Source of the DNA: Secundilactobacillus odoratitofui DSM 19909 = JCM 15043
GTDB lineage: Bacteria > Bacillota > Bacilli > Lactobacillales > Lactobacillaceae
Assembly (NCBI RefSeq): GCF_001434895.1
Contig: NZ_AZEE01000030.1
Location: forward strand, 124,001 to 188,000
DNA: 64,000 nucleotides
Reading direction: 5' to 3'
Position 1 is the first letter of the stretch; each line of letters begins with the position of its first letter. The notes under the pieces are model-generated. The model had not been told where the DNA came from. It worked only from the letters and a program-made list of their open reading frames with translations, and made no database searches. Of the stretch, positions 26,490 to 34,785 are shown in pieces. The position numbers and the translations under genes are program-made.

Positions 26490-27581
26490 ATGGAAAGTAA
26501 CGAAAATATTTTGGAGGTCAATCACCTCAAAATCAACTTCAACACCTACGCCGGAACCGTCAAAGCTATCCGTGACGTGAGTTTTAATTTGAAAAAGGGT
26601 GAAACCTTAGCCATTGTTGGTGAATCTGGGTCAGGTAAAACGGTCACGACTCGTTCAATCATGGGTTTATTGGCTGCCAACTCAGAAGTCGCTGGTGGTG
26701 ACATTCAGTTCCACGGTAAGGATATATTGAAGATGTCACAAAAAGAATTGGAACAATTACGTGGTGCCCAAATTGCCCAAATTTTCCAAGACCCAATGAC
26801 GTCGCTTGATCCAACCATGAGAATTGGCCGTCAAATTGCGGAACCATTAATGGTCCACAAAGGGATGAAGAAGGACAAGGCCATGGCCCAAGCCCTTGAA
26901 ATGATGAAATTGGTTGGCATTACCGATGCTGAACAACGAATCAATGATTATCCACACCAATTTTCAGGTGGGATGAGACAACGGATCGTGATTGCGATTG
27001 CCTTAATCAACTATCCAGAAATTTTGATTGCTGATGAACCAACCACTGCGTTGGATGTGACGATTCAAGCCCAAATTTTGGATTTAATGCGTGAATTGCA
27101 AAATAAAATTTCGACGTCAATCATTTTCATCACCCATGACTTGGGTGTGGTTGCCGGGATGGCAGATCGAGTTGCCGTAATGTATGCCGGGAAAATTGTG
27201 GAATATGGTACGGTTGATGAGATTTTCTACAACCCAAAGCACCCTTACACTTGGGGTCTTCTGAGTTCAATGCCGACCTTGGATACCAACGGTGAAGAAT
27301 TACCGTCAATTCCAGGGACGCCACCTGACTTATTGGATCCACCTGCTGGTGATGCCTTTGCTGCCCGGAATGCTTATGCGTTGAAGATTGATACGGAACA
27401 GGAACCACCATTCTTCAAGGTATCAGATACGCACTATGCAGCCACTTGGTTGTTGCATCCAGACGCACCAAAGGTCACACCACCAGAACAAATTCTTGAA
27501 CGTCAGGAACAGTTTGCCAAGATGCAAAAAGACCTGGCGCAACAAGGCCATCACGTTGAGGAAGAGGAGGAAAAGCAATAA
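26490..27581 (+). CDS. oppD: Oligopeptide ABC transporter ATPase OppD
   Basis: 363 aa. Walker A GESGSGKTVT, signature FSGGMRQR, Walker B ILIADEPTTALD, then the C-terminal OppD/F extension (LDPPAGDAFAARN). The usual CxxC-type cysteines of Fe-S-containing OppD proteins are missing: the extension reads DAFAARNAYAL where cysteines are common. Acidic C-terminal tail. It overlaps oppF by one base. Confidence 0.92.
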   Translation: MESNENILEVNHLKINFNTYAGTVKAIRDVSFNLKKGETLAIVGESGSGKTVTTRSIMGLLAANSEVAGGDIQFHGKDILKMSQKELEQLRGAQIAQIFQDPMTSLDPTMRIGRQIAEPLMVHKGMKKDKAMAQALEMMKLVGITDAEQRINDYPHQFSGGMRQRIVIAIALINYPEILIADEPTTALDVTIQAQILDLMRELQNKISTSIIFITHDLGVVAGMADRVAVMYAGKIVEYGTVDEIFYNPKHPYTWGLLSSMPTLDTNGEELPSIPGTPPDLLDPPAGDAFAARNAYALKIDTEQEPPFFKVSDTHYAATWLLHPDAPKVTPPEQILERQEQFAKMQKDLAQQGHHVEEEEEKQ

Positions 27582-28540
27582 TGGAGGACCAAAACGCTAA
27601 AAAAGTGCTTGAAGTCAGTCATTTGAAGCAGTACTTTAACGTCGGCAAAAAAGACGAAGTTAAGGCCGTGGACGACGTTTCCTTCGATATCTACGAAGGG
27701 GAAACCTTCGGATTAGTTGGTGAATCTGGCTCAGGTAAAACCACTACTGGACGGGCAATTATTCACCTGTATACCCCAACAAGTGGTTCCATCTTATTCA
27801 ACGGTCAACAAGTGATTGGTATGCATGACCGAGCTAAAATGCAACAATTCCGGCGTGATATGCAAATGATTTTCCAAGATCCGTATGCGTCATTGAACCC
27901 ACGGATGAAGGTTAAAGATATTATTGCCGAAGGAATCGACATTAACCACTTAGCTAAAGATGATGACGATCGGAGTCAACAAGTCGCTGACTTGCTGGAC
28001 ACTGTCGGGTTAAACCGCGATCATGCGAGTCGTTACCCACATGAGTTCTCTGGTGGTCAACGACAACGGATCGGGATTGCGCGGGCACTGGCTGTCCAAC
28101 CAAAGTTCATCATTGCTGATGAGCCAATCTCAGCCTTGGACGTTTCCATCCAAGCCCAAGTGGTTAACTTGTTGAAGGAATTGCAACGTAAGCGAAAATT
28201 GACCTACTTGTTTATCGCCCATGATTTGTCGATGGTTAAATACATCTCAGATCGAATTGGTGTGTTACATTACGGTCGAATGCTTGAAGTGGGTAGTTCT
28301 GACGAAGTTTATAACCACCCATTACACGACTACACCCGCAGTTTGCTTTCTGCTGTGCCAGTTCCTGATCCTGAATACGAGCGGACTCGAACTCAAATTG
28401 GGTATGATCCTAAGTATGAAGATGGTTCCAAGAAGCGTGAACTCGTTGAAATTTCGCCACGGCACTATGTTCAAGCTAGTGAAGATGAAATTCCAATGTA
28501 TCAAGAACGGGCTAAGAAAATGGGACTTGAGATCCTTTAA
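27581..28540 (+). CDS. oppF: Oligopeptide ABC transporter ATPase OppF
   Basis: 319 aa. Walker A GESGSGKTTT, signature FSGGQRQR, Walker B FIIADEPISALDVS, and the OppF C-terminal block (VPDPEYERTR). GAGGAGG in the end of oppD serves as ribosome site; TAATG overlap indicates coupling. Last gene of the opp operon. Confidence 0.93.
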   Translation: MEDQNAKKVLEVSHLKQYFNVGKKDEVKAVDDVSFDIYEGETFGLVGESGSGKTTTGRAIIHLYTPTSGSILFNGQQVIGMHDRAKMQQFRRDMQMIFQDPYASLNPRMKVKDIIAEGIDINHLAKDDDDRSQQVADLLDTVGLNRDHASRYPHEFSGGQRQRIGIARALAVQPKFIIADEPISALDVSIQAQVVNLLKELQRKRKLTYLFIAHDLSMVKYISDRIGVLHYGRMLEVGSSDEVYNHPLHDYTRSLLSAVPVPDPEYERTRTQIGYDPKYEDGSKKRELVEISPRHYVQASEDEIPMYQERAKKMGLEIL

Positions 28541-28558
28541 AATAGTTTGTTATTTGAA

Positions 28559-28597
28559 AAAAGTCATTGCCTATCTTTTAGGTAATGGCTTCTTTTC
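28559..28597 (+). terminator. Terminator of the opp operon
   Basis: AAGTCATTGCCTA / TAGGTAATGGCTT stem followed by CTTTTCG. Confidence 0.75.
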
Positions 28598-28608
28598 GTT
28601 CTTCAGTC

Positions 28609-28800
28609 CGCCTTCGGCTTCCAGTCCGTTTTGGGGCGGGGTGCTGTGGGACCGACTTCAACCGCTTCGCGTTTTCCATCTCGTCTCTGATCCTCGAAAA
28701 AGCGAGTCTCAGAAACGTCCAGTACCACTAAGCGCTGGCGCACAAAGTGGTACTAGTCACTGCTACCCGCCCCAAAACGGACTGGAGGCGCTACGGCTTA
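28609..28800 (+). repeat. Dispersed structured element, copy E
   Basis: 192 bp. The clearest copy: arms at 28621-28640 and 28766-28785 are perfect complements over 20 bp (left arm CCAGTCCGTTTTGGGGCGGG). Core GTGGGACCGACTTCAACC, a CGC / GCG mini-stem, an AGTCTCAG-type stem and a GTACCACT / AGTGGTAC stem around AGCGCTGGCGC. Outer flanks GCCTTCGGC and GGCGCTACGGC. Confidence 0.82.
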
Positions 28801-29123
28801 TGTAGCTAGTAAGTTCAACCAAGGACATCTGTTTACGATTTTTTCAGAAATTCGATAGATTTAGGCATACGTTTTATATTATGTGATAATTTTTTGAGTT
28901 TGGTTAAGTACATCACATTGTGCTTTTTGACGACTTAAAGAATGGCCGGATGAGTTTCAAATGTACTGCGAAAATCATGATTTAAGTTTATAATTTCAAG
29001 CGCCAATTGAAAAAAGCTTTCAGTATAGAACATTACACTAACGCCATTACTCTTTTCTTTGATTGAAACGGTGAACGTGAAGTAGCGAATTGTTTTATTT
29101 GTGTACACCGATAATGGGATAGA
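28801..29123. other. Intergenic, no gene seen
   Basis: AT-rich 320-bp stretch with scattered stops in all frames and no ribosome-site-linked frame. No repeat or RNA motif recognised. Confidence 0.5.
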
Positions 29124-29157
29124 AAAAGGGGTTGAGAGGCAAATCGCCTCTCAACCT
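29124..29157 (-). terminator. Minus-strand terminator hairpin
   Basis: GGTTGAGAGGC / GCCTCTCAACC, 11-bp perfect stem, followed on the minus strand by CCTTTTT. Confidence 0.65.
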
Positions 29158-29176
29158 CCAAATATCGTAGCACTAC

Positions 29177-29218
29177 AAAAGCAGCCATCATCTTGATTAA
29201 TAGATGTTAGCTGCTTTT
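29177..29218 (-). terminator. Terminator of the secreted 161-aa protein gene
   Basis: AAAGCAGC ... CATCT / AGATG ... GCTGCTTT, T4 on the minus strand. A second hairpin follows it downstream. Confidence 0.65.
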
Positions 29219-29251
29219 GAATGATGCGCATAGGTTCTTTAGTGAGATTAA

Positions 29252-29737
29252 TTACGCAAACGGTGAATCTGGATAAATAATGTTATATCCAATGTAGGTC
29301 ACTAAATGCAACTTCTTTTGGCTTGAATAATGGGTGTAGCATCTGACTTCGGTTCTTAGTCTATCGACAGGATCACCAATTTGTTCAAGTACAACGCGTT
29401 TATGACCATTTACTTTTAGTGTTTGTCTACGAATGGTAGTTTGAGCACTTATTGATGGATTCGTGGTACTCATGATATTCCACCACCCTTTATTTGCCTT
29501 AACGGTGTTGATATGAGGGCTTTTTAATTCGTGACTTTTCCGATTTGCTCCAAATTCATAGTAATGTGTTCGAGTAATGACGATTTTTCGATTATAACCA
29601 TACCAAGTTCCTCGAGTATTCTTCGGAGTAACGTGATAGGTGTGGAATGATTTTGCATGGACGACGGTTTGGCTAGTGAAACTTAATAAGCCAATTCCGA
29701 TAACGAGGATGATGATTGCTTTTATTATTCTAAACAT
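29252..29737 (-). CDS. Small secreted protein, RGTWY family
   Basis: 161 aa. The N-terminal signal peptide (IIKAIIILVIGIGLLSFTS, cleavage near VVHA-KS) is followed by a basic, Tyr-rich exported domain opening with PKNTRGTWYGYNRK. The same opening (P-K-x2-RGTWY) occurs in the proteins at 30224-30712 and 56107-56631. No catalytic residues stand out. GGGAGAAC before ATG. Its upstream region carries a perfect 11-bp tandem repeat, so it may be under a specific activator. Function unknown; a wall-associated role is only a guess. Confidence 0.7.
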   Translation of the reverse strand: MFRIIKAIIILVIGIGLLSFTSQTVVHAKSFHTYHVTPKNTRGTWYGYNRKIVITRTHYYEFGANRKSHELKSPHINTVKANKGWWNIMSTTNPSISAQTTIRRQTLKVNGHKRVVLEQIGDPVDRLRTEVRCYTHYSSQKKLHLVTYIGYNIIYPDSPFA

Positions 29738-29784
29738 GATTTAGTTCTCCCAACGTAGTGTTAATTATGAAAAAATTTTAAATT

Positions 29785-29806
29785 CTGGTAACTCACTGGT
29801 AACTCA
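29785..29806 (-). promoter_or_regulatory. Perfect 11-bp tandem repeat upstream of the secreted protein gene
   Basis: CTGGTAACTCA occurs twice head to tail with no spacer (29785-29795, 29796-29806). One helical turn apart, upstream of the gene on the minus strand: the form of a direct-repeat activator site. Confidence 0.5.
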
Positions 29807-30223
29807 AATGTAGTCTTGGTCTATTTTGATCGAAAAAATTGTAATCTTGAAATGAAACATGCCCTATAAAATAAAAATTTTGTTTTTTTGTAACTTGAGA
29901 AAGTCATTTTATAGACTTTGTGGGTCCTCTAATTTGAATCGAGTGTGCTTTTCTAACGTCAATAAATGTGGTTTATCGGGCACAGCCATTTACATAAATA
30001 TGCTGTTTAAAGTGTATCATAACATCAAAGTAAAATTTTATTGATTTATAGGAAAGACAGCTTCAATTTAAAAAATAACTACCACTAGATTTTATTGTTC
30101 ATCTGTATTTTAGAAAATAATTATAGTAGTATGTGTAAGTAGCTAAATGCTGAAATGCTTGTTGGCAGTGGAAATCGCTAACTTGCAAGGTATTAACTAA
30201 TATTTAGATAGGGGATGTTGTTA
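29807..30223. other. Intergenic spacer between divergent secreted-protein genes
   Basis: AT-rich. An open frame at 29859-30044 has no ribosome site and no exported-protein features and is rejected. Must contain both promoters; no exact boxes can be assigned with confidence. Confidence 0.4.
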
Positions 30224-30712
30224 ATGGGGTTATTAGGAAGTTCGGCTTTATCGAATAAAGCTAAATCAGTATTGAAATTATCGTTGAGTATGATGGTGGT
30301 ACCAGTCATAGCGGGAGCGGTACTGACTACGACTAAACCAGTAACGTCACACGCTGCTGCAACACCAAAAGCAATGCGAGGCACTTGGTACTTTGGCGGT
30401 GCTCATCATCGACAAACGTTAAAGGTGGCTCACTATTCGTTTTCGGATGCCACTGGTCACTATACAGGTAGTCAAGTGACAGCGAAGTATTCAAAACATA
30501 AAATCAAAGTAGCGGGTTACAAGGCTAAGACAGTTAAATTTTACCGGCTGACGACGTTAATGGGTGATCGTCAAACATACGCACCCTACAAGCTAAAAAT
30601 GGGTGGTCACTACCGTAACGTTTTGCTGGTAATGCCACAGAATGTTTACTCACACGTGTATACCCACTTTAAACCAAATAAGGCGCACTATGTTAAAGTG
30701 CGGGTTTACTAG
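30224..30712 (+). CDS. Small secreted protein, RGTWY family
   Basis: 162 aa. A signal peptide (about residues 15-45: SVLKLSLSMMVVPVIAGAVL, Ala-rich cleavage near SHAAA) precedes PKAMRGTWYFGGAHH, the family opening motif, and a basic His/Tyr-rich domain. Start at ATG 30224, 10 bp after AGGGG; the in-frame ATG 30215 is too close to that site. It is paralogous to the divergently transcribed 29252-29737 gene and to 56107-56631. Sixteen bp separate it from the next gene, so it is the first of a small operon. Confidence 0.7.
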   Translation: MGLLGSSALSNKAKSVLKLSLSMMVVPVIAGAVLTTTKPVTSHAAATPKAMRGTWYFGGAHHRQTLKVAHYSFSDATGHYTGSQVTAKYSKHKIKVAGYKAKTVKFYRLTTLMGDRQTYAPYKLKMGGHYRNVLLVMPQNVYSHVYTHFKPNKAHYVKVRVY

Positions 30713-30728
30713 GTAGGGGAGTGATTGA

Positions 30729-31703
30729 ATGAGACGGCAACAGACCTCTAAACCGAAGCGCGGACTTATTATTGGGTTGAGCGCGGTAATTGTTGTGTTA
30801 GTAGTGGTTATCGGTGTTTTGCTTCTTAATACAGTTGGTGCACAGCATCAGGCCGCTAAGCAGACAACCCGGACGAATCGTCATTCTACCAAGTATTCAG
30901 CCATGAAGGTGACGAAATCAAGTGATTCGAAGACTGATGACACAACCACGACTGATGCTAATTCTTCATCGACTGACTCGGAGCAAGGAATTGATAGTCT
31001 TTTATCTGATTTTAGCCAAAGCGCCTGTGAAGATCCCGCTACCCGAACGAATGGCGGTGATATTACTTATTCGCAATTTTATTACAGCAATGATGACGCA
31101 AACTGGCACTGGCGTTTCTGGTCAACTAAACGCGGTCAGGTTGAAGATGCTACGGTAAGTAGTGCGTCTAACGAAGGCTCCGATGACATTGTCGCATTGA
31201 AGAGCGACAAGTACGAACCTGGGACCAGGTACGTAGCGCACTTAACGTGGTTAAATGATGCACATACTAAATACAATTTTAAAACCAGTTTTAAGAACAT
31301 TGATGGTGATTATACGATCGGTAAAGCTGCTATGACGGACTATGCTGATGTGAATGATATTGCTACTTCAAGTGATATTAAAAGTTGGTTATCATCAAAC
31401 GCAACTGGGCGCACAAGTGAAGACGCTAGTACCAGAACTAATGGTGGGGAGACCACTTATTCTGAATTCGATAAAATTGGTGAATTATGGTATTGGACAC
31501 TTTCCTCAAAAAAACGGGGCGTCATTGCGCAAGCACTTATTAATTCAGGAACCATTTCGGGTGATACTGCTAAGATTCATGCGACAAGTACCGCTCAACC
31601 TTATTTGAATCGGAACTTTGAGCTTACCGTTAGTTTAAGGACTGGCGGATACTTGGTTGATACAGATTTTCAAAGTATTCATGGCGCATTTAATTTTAAG
31701 TAG
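30729..31703 (+). CDS. Membrane-anchored exported protein with two SED-TNGG repeat domains
   Basis: 324 aa. N-terminal membrane anchor (GLIIGLSAVIVVLVVVIGVLL), Ser/Thr/Asp-rich linker (about 55-90), then two copies of a domain of about 100 residues. Copy 1 opens CEDPATRTNGGDITYSQF and copy 2 opens SEDASTRTNGGETTYSEF; each continues with WHW/WYW, S.KRG and ends FK(N/S)I.G.Y-like. The same unit occurs once in the next gene. The anchor and linker place the domains outside the cell. I do not know this domain. GGGGAGTG before ATG. Probably cotranscribed with both neighbours. Confidence 0.72.
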   Translation: MRRQQTSKPKRGLIIGLSAVIVVLVVVIGVLLLNTVGAQHQAAKQTTRTNRHSTKYSAMKVTKSSDSKTDDTTTTDANSSSTDSEQGIDSLLSDFSQSACEDPATRTNGGDITYSQFYYSNDDANWHWRFWSTKRGQVEDATVSSASNEGSDDIVALKSDKYEPGTRYVAHLTWLNDAHTKYNFKTSFKNIDGDYTIGKAAMTDYADVNDIATSSDIKSWLSSNATGRTSEDASTRTNGGETTYSEFDKIGELWYWTLSSKKRGVIAQALINSGTISGDTAKIHATSTAQPYLNRNFELTVSLRTGGYLVDTDFQSIHGAFNFK

Positions 31704-31755
31704 GGGTCTTTGAATCATGGCTAATATACCTACAGCAAATAGTTGAGGTGAAAAA

Positions 31756-32967
31756 ATGAAGCGACACAAGTATGGTTACCTAGTAGCGGGTGTGGCAGTG
31801 CTAGGGCTGTTCCTAGCTGGCTGCCACTCAACCCAAAGTTCAAGTTCAGCAACCAGCCAACCTAAAGCAACGCACACTGCTAAAAAGGCGAATCCGGTTG
31901 ATCAAGTATTTAAACCCCTTAGTCAGAAGGTTTCTGAAGACGCTGGTACGTTGACGAATGGTGGCGAGGAGACCTACTCTCAGTTTTATAAAAAAGCAGG
32001 GTACTGGCATTGGCGTCTATCGTCAAAGGCGCGGGGAACGATTGCGGCTGGGAAGATTTTAGCGGTTAAACAGACCAGTAAAACTGATAATCACTCATAC
32101 TCAATGCCAGGTTACACGTTATCAATGCAATCGCAGTCAGGTGAAAAGTATCAGTTGAAACTCAAATACTTGGACTTTTCCGGCATCGGTTATTCCGTCA
32201 AAACGAGCTATGAAAATATCAATGGAAACTATTTAACCTGTGATACAGCCACGAACGGTGATTGGGTCACTGGGGCGCCGACAAAATTGAAGGCACAGTG
32301 GTTGGAAACGAACTTTGAAAAGAATGTCGATGATTCAACCAACAAGGAACCATTGCTTAAGCGTACTTTTGCGACTGATGGCACGCAAATGAATAGTTCG
32401 CTTTTGATGTACGATAATCAACACAAATTGGTTAATAGCGGGTCTGGTGGTGGCGTTAATCAAGATCTTAAATATAAACAGATTGGCCAACAAACGTATG
32501 TCTTAAAATCTTACTCAGGTGCGACTCAAGCAGCCCGGGAAACGCCCAACCTGGTTAAAATTCAAGTGTTAGGTGAAAAAAAGATTAAAATTTGGGACGT
32601 GACGACAAAGCCGATCACGATGACCTACGATAAAGCGATTAACGATAGCTCGAGTGATAATGGTACGACATCGAATGACAGTACGGACAGCGACAGTGCG
32701 GTTGATACGACTAACTTGACGTCAAAACAGGCGATTTCTTGGGTGAAGTACGAATTAAGCGAGTCTGGTGCTTCAGTTAAGGATTACATGATCACAACCC
32801 TGGTGACTGATGAAGGCTATCTGCATATTAATAGTCAAAAAAATAATGGCAGTGAGCATTCGTGGTGGCGAATAGACGAAAAAGGTCGTCTGCAATATGG
32901 AATTGGGGTTCAGGATAGCGGTAATCACTGGACAACCGTAAGCACGCATTACCATAGCTATCGTTAG
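31756..32967 (+). CDS. Lipoprotein with one SED-TNGG domain and a C-terminal extension
   Basis: 403 aa. Signal peptide with lipobox LAGC (about residues 20-23), a Ser/Thr/Lys linker, one SED-TNGG domain (SEDAGTLTNGGEETYSQF, WHWRLSSKARG, YENINGNY), a middle region with GSGGGVNQDLKYKQIG, a second Ser/Asp linker and an 80-residue C-terminal domain rich in Trp and His (SWVKYELSESG..., EHSWWRIDEKG). The last part resembles small lactobacillus surface-lipoprotein tails but I cannot name it. AGGTGAAAAA before ATG. Third gene of the block. Confidence 0.72.
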   Translation: MKRHKYGYLVAGVAVLGLFLAGCHSTQSSSSATSQPKATHTAKKANPVDQVFKPLSQKVSEDAGTLTNGGEETYSQFYKKAGYWHWRLSSKARGTIAAGKILAVKQTSKTDNHSYSMPGYTLSMQSQSGEKYQLKLKYLDFSGIGYSVKTSYENINGNYLTCDTATNGDWVTGAPTKLKAQWLETNFEKNVDDSTNKEPLLKRTFATDGTQMNSSLLMYDNQHKLVNSGSGGGVNQDLKYKQIGQQTYVLKSYSGATQAARETPNLVKIQVLGEKKIKIWDVTTKPITMTYDKAINDSSSDNGTTSNDSTDSDSAVDTTNLTSKQAISWVKYELSESGASVKDYMITTLVTDEGYLHINSQKNNGSEHSWWRIDEKGRLQYGIGVQDSGNHWTTVSTHYHSYR

Positions 32968-33024
32968 ACTCATAACGGTTTGAAAGTTGGATTAATCAAA
33001 AATGAGTGGGCAAAAACTCGTTTA

Positions 33025-33103
33025 GGTCCCAGAATATAAGAAGACCGGCCCGTGGATTCCTGGTTTTGGAATCTACGGGCCGGTCTTTTTATATTCTGGG
33101 ACC
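33025..33103 (+). terminator. Very long near-perfect hairpin (36-bp stem)
   Basis: GGTCCCAGAATATAAGAAGA..., about 36 bp, pairs with its inverse 7 bp away with two mismatches (33025-33060 and 33068-33103). The stem contains AGACCGGCCCGT / ACGGGCCGGTCT, itself a terminator with TTTTT inside the outer stem. It separates convergent genes, and it is much longer than a standard terminator. Confidence 0.7.
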
Positions 33104-33223
33104 TGAGCTTTTGCGCACGTTTAGACCAGATAACAGTTTTGAGTTAAAGTGAAATTTATACTCATTTCGAGTTAAGAAATTAATTCGATACCTACCAATA
33201 TGGATTTTTTCAGCCTCTTTTAA

Positions 33224-33646
33224 TCAGGCTTTGTAGAACCAACCATGGTAGTGCTTCTCCCAGTGTTTGCCTACCATAAATTTGATGGATATTCTGCGTT
33301 GACCATGATGGGTGCCGTAGATAACTTTAGAGGGTGTCCGATAACTGGCAATGATGCTTGAGACTTCATAAGTGTGGCTACCAATCCGCTTATAGCGAAG
33401 TTTGGTGCCGTGAAGGAGGTCGGAAAGGTTGCTACTCATGGTGAACCGGCTATTCGTAAATTCGATTAATCCTTGAGTGGTGCCCATATCGGTACGGAAC
33501 CAGCTGTTTGTGAAAGTCCCCTTGATCGTTGATGGTACGCCCTTATGCCAGCTAGCCGCCTGAGCAGTTGGATGGTTAGTGCAGGCCCCGATAGCGGTGA
33601 CACTGAATGCGATAATAGTGCCTCTTAGTATTGAATGATAGTTCAT
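33224..33646 (-). CDS. Small secreted protein, WHKG(I/V)PST family
   Basis: 140 aa. Signal peptide (GTIIAFSVTAIGACTNHPTAQA) with a possible lipobox-like IGAC; cleavage after AQA is equally possible. The mature part opens WHKGVPSTIKGTF, matching WHKGIPSTFK in the protein at 43095-43682, and ends HGWFYKA. Basic, Tyr/His-rich, about 115 residues. A relation to the RGTWY proteins is likely (same position of the motif after the signal peptide) but weaker. Start ATG 33646 after GGGAGGATTATC. Function unknown. Confidence 0.68.
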   Translation of the reverse strand: MNYHSILRGTIIAFSVTAIGACTNHPTAQAASWHKGVPSTIKGTFTNSWFRTDMGTTQGLIEFTNSRFTMSSNLSDLLHGTKLRYKRIGSHTYEVSSIIASYRTPSKVIYGTHHGQRRISIKFMVGKHWEKHYHGWFYKA

Positions 33647-33824
33647 GATAATCCTCCCAATGTGAATGATGGTATAAGTATATCATGAAACAATTAGCGC
33701 AAATTAAAGCCTTCACGTATTTTGTACATACGTGCCGTTTTCGCTTCAGAATTTCTAGTGTTATTACATGAAAATGACACCATGATAAGTAATTGGTCAT
33801 TATTTAGCTGACAGTACGCACATT

Positions 33825-34001
33825 GTAAGCCGTAGTGCGGACGGTAAGGGTGGGGCATGCAGTGAAACGACTGGGTAACCAGTCGGGGACGAAGTTGAAA
33901 CGTGCAGGGGTTTTGGCACGGTTCAACTTCGAGGTTCGAGACCGAACTTTGGCTCGAACCGGCCCCACAGCATGCCCCGCCCTTACCGGGAGCCGGAGGC
34001 G
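33825..34001 (-). repeat. Dispersed structured element, copy F
   Basis: 177 bp, 3' of the phosphatase gene. Arms GGTAAGGGTGGGGCATGC (33843-33860) and GCATGCCCCGCCCTTACC (33970-33987) pair over 18 bp with one wobble. Inner helices: GGTTCGAG / CTCGAACC, GAAGTTGAA / TTCAACTTC and ACTGGGT / ACCAGT. Flanks GCCGTAGTGC and GCCGGAGGCG. Relative of copy D. Confidence 0.78.
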
Positions 34002-34033
34002 AACTCTTGCACTTTCAAAAAGTACCTCAGACC

Positions 34034-34076
34034 AAAAAAAACGCCGTGGATTCTAACTAGAAGAATTCACGACGTT
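34034..34076 (-). terminator. Terminator of the phosphatase gene
   Basis: AACGTCGTGAATTCT / AGAATCCACGGCGTT on the minus strand followed by eight T. Confidence 0.88.
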
Positions 34077-34082
34077 TTGTAG

Positions 34083-34745
34083 TTAATCTAAGTGCGCATC
34101 AACACGATTATAGTAATCGACAGTAATTGCATCACCATGAACGCTAAGCTTCGTTACCGAGCCATTTTGAGCCGATACTGCAATGTTAATGGCTGGGTTG
34201 AACCTCGATACGATACTTCGGATGGTTGTGCCATGACTAGTGATCAAAACTTTGTCACCGTCGACACAGTTGGTGATCAGGTCATCAAAACCTGGTTGTA
34301 ATCGAGCCCAGAAAGTGGCGTTATCTTCTGCATCCTTGAACGGGTCCAGGTTGTGGATCATGTCCTTTGATTTTTCAATGGAGTAGGCCGTAATAATATC
34401 GTTAAACGTGTTGTGCCCCTCCGGACCGCCAATCATATGCCATGTCTGCACATCATCGTTACCCTCAAAGTAACCGAAGTTTTCTTCACGAAAAGCGGTA
34501 TTGATGGTGGCAGTTTTAACGGTGCCACTGTTTTGCGCCAGAATATGAGCGGCCGTCCGCTGTGCACGAGGTGCATCGCTGGTAAACGCTTTGGTAAAAG
34601 CAACGTCGGCCAAACGAGCACCTGCAGCCTTTGCATCAGCTACTCCTTTTTCGGTAAGGGGCGCATCGATCCACCCCTGAATCCGGTGGTATTTATTAAG
34701 AATCGTTTGCCCATGACGGACAAGGTAAATGTCAAAGTTTGCCAA
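34083..34745 (-). CDS. Histidine-phosphatase superfamily protein (phosphoglycerate mutase-like)
   Basis: 220 aa. The phosphohistidine motif YLVRHGQT is near residue 7 and NKYHRIQGWIDAPLTEKG follows, as in cofactor-dependent mutase-like phosphatases. The second catalytic histidine is in ITSHGTTIRS. Likely a small-molecule phosphatase rather than the glycolytic enzyme: the length and sequence around the active site (FREENFGYFEGND) fit the phosphatase branch. Start is TTG 34745, set by GGGAGG just upstream; TATAAT lies immediately before that. The gene follows the antiporter gene by 40 bp on the same strand. Confidence 0.82.
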   Translation of the reverse strand: MANFDIYLVRHGQTILNKYHRIQGWIDAPLTEKGVADAKAAGARLADVAFTKAFTSDAPRAQRTAAHILAQNSGTVKTATINTAFREENFGYFEGNDDVQTWHMIGGPEGHNTFNDIITAYSIEKSKDMIHNLDPFKDAEDNATFWARLQPGFDDLITNCVDGDKVLITSHGTTIRSIVSRFNPAINIAVSAQNGSVTKLSVHGDAITVDYYNRVDAHLD

Positions 34746-34785
34746 ATGATTACCTCCCAATGATTATAGAATTAGTTTAATGGAA

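Noticed and set aside
29859-30044. 61-residue open frame on the plus strand
   Set aside because: No ribosome site, no exported-protein features, in AT-rich spacer between divergent promoters.
33900-33975. tRNA-like T-loop sequence (GGTTCGAGACC and GGCTCGAACC)
   Set aside because: It is a helix of the dispersed element (changed with compensation in copy D) and no acceptor or anticodon arms can be drawn. No tRNA gene found in the window.
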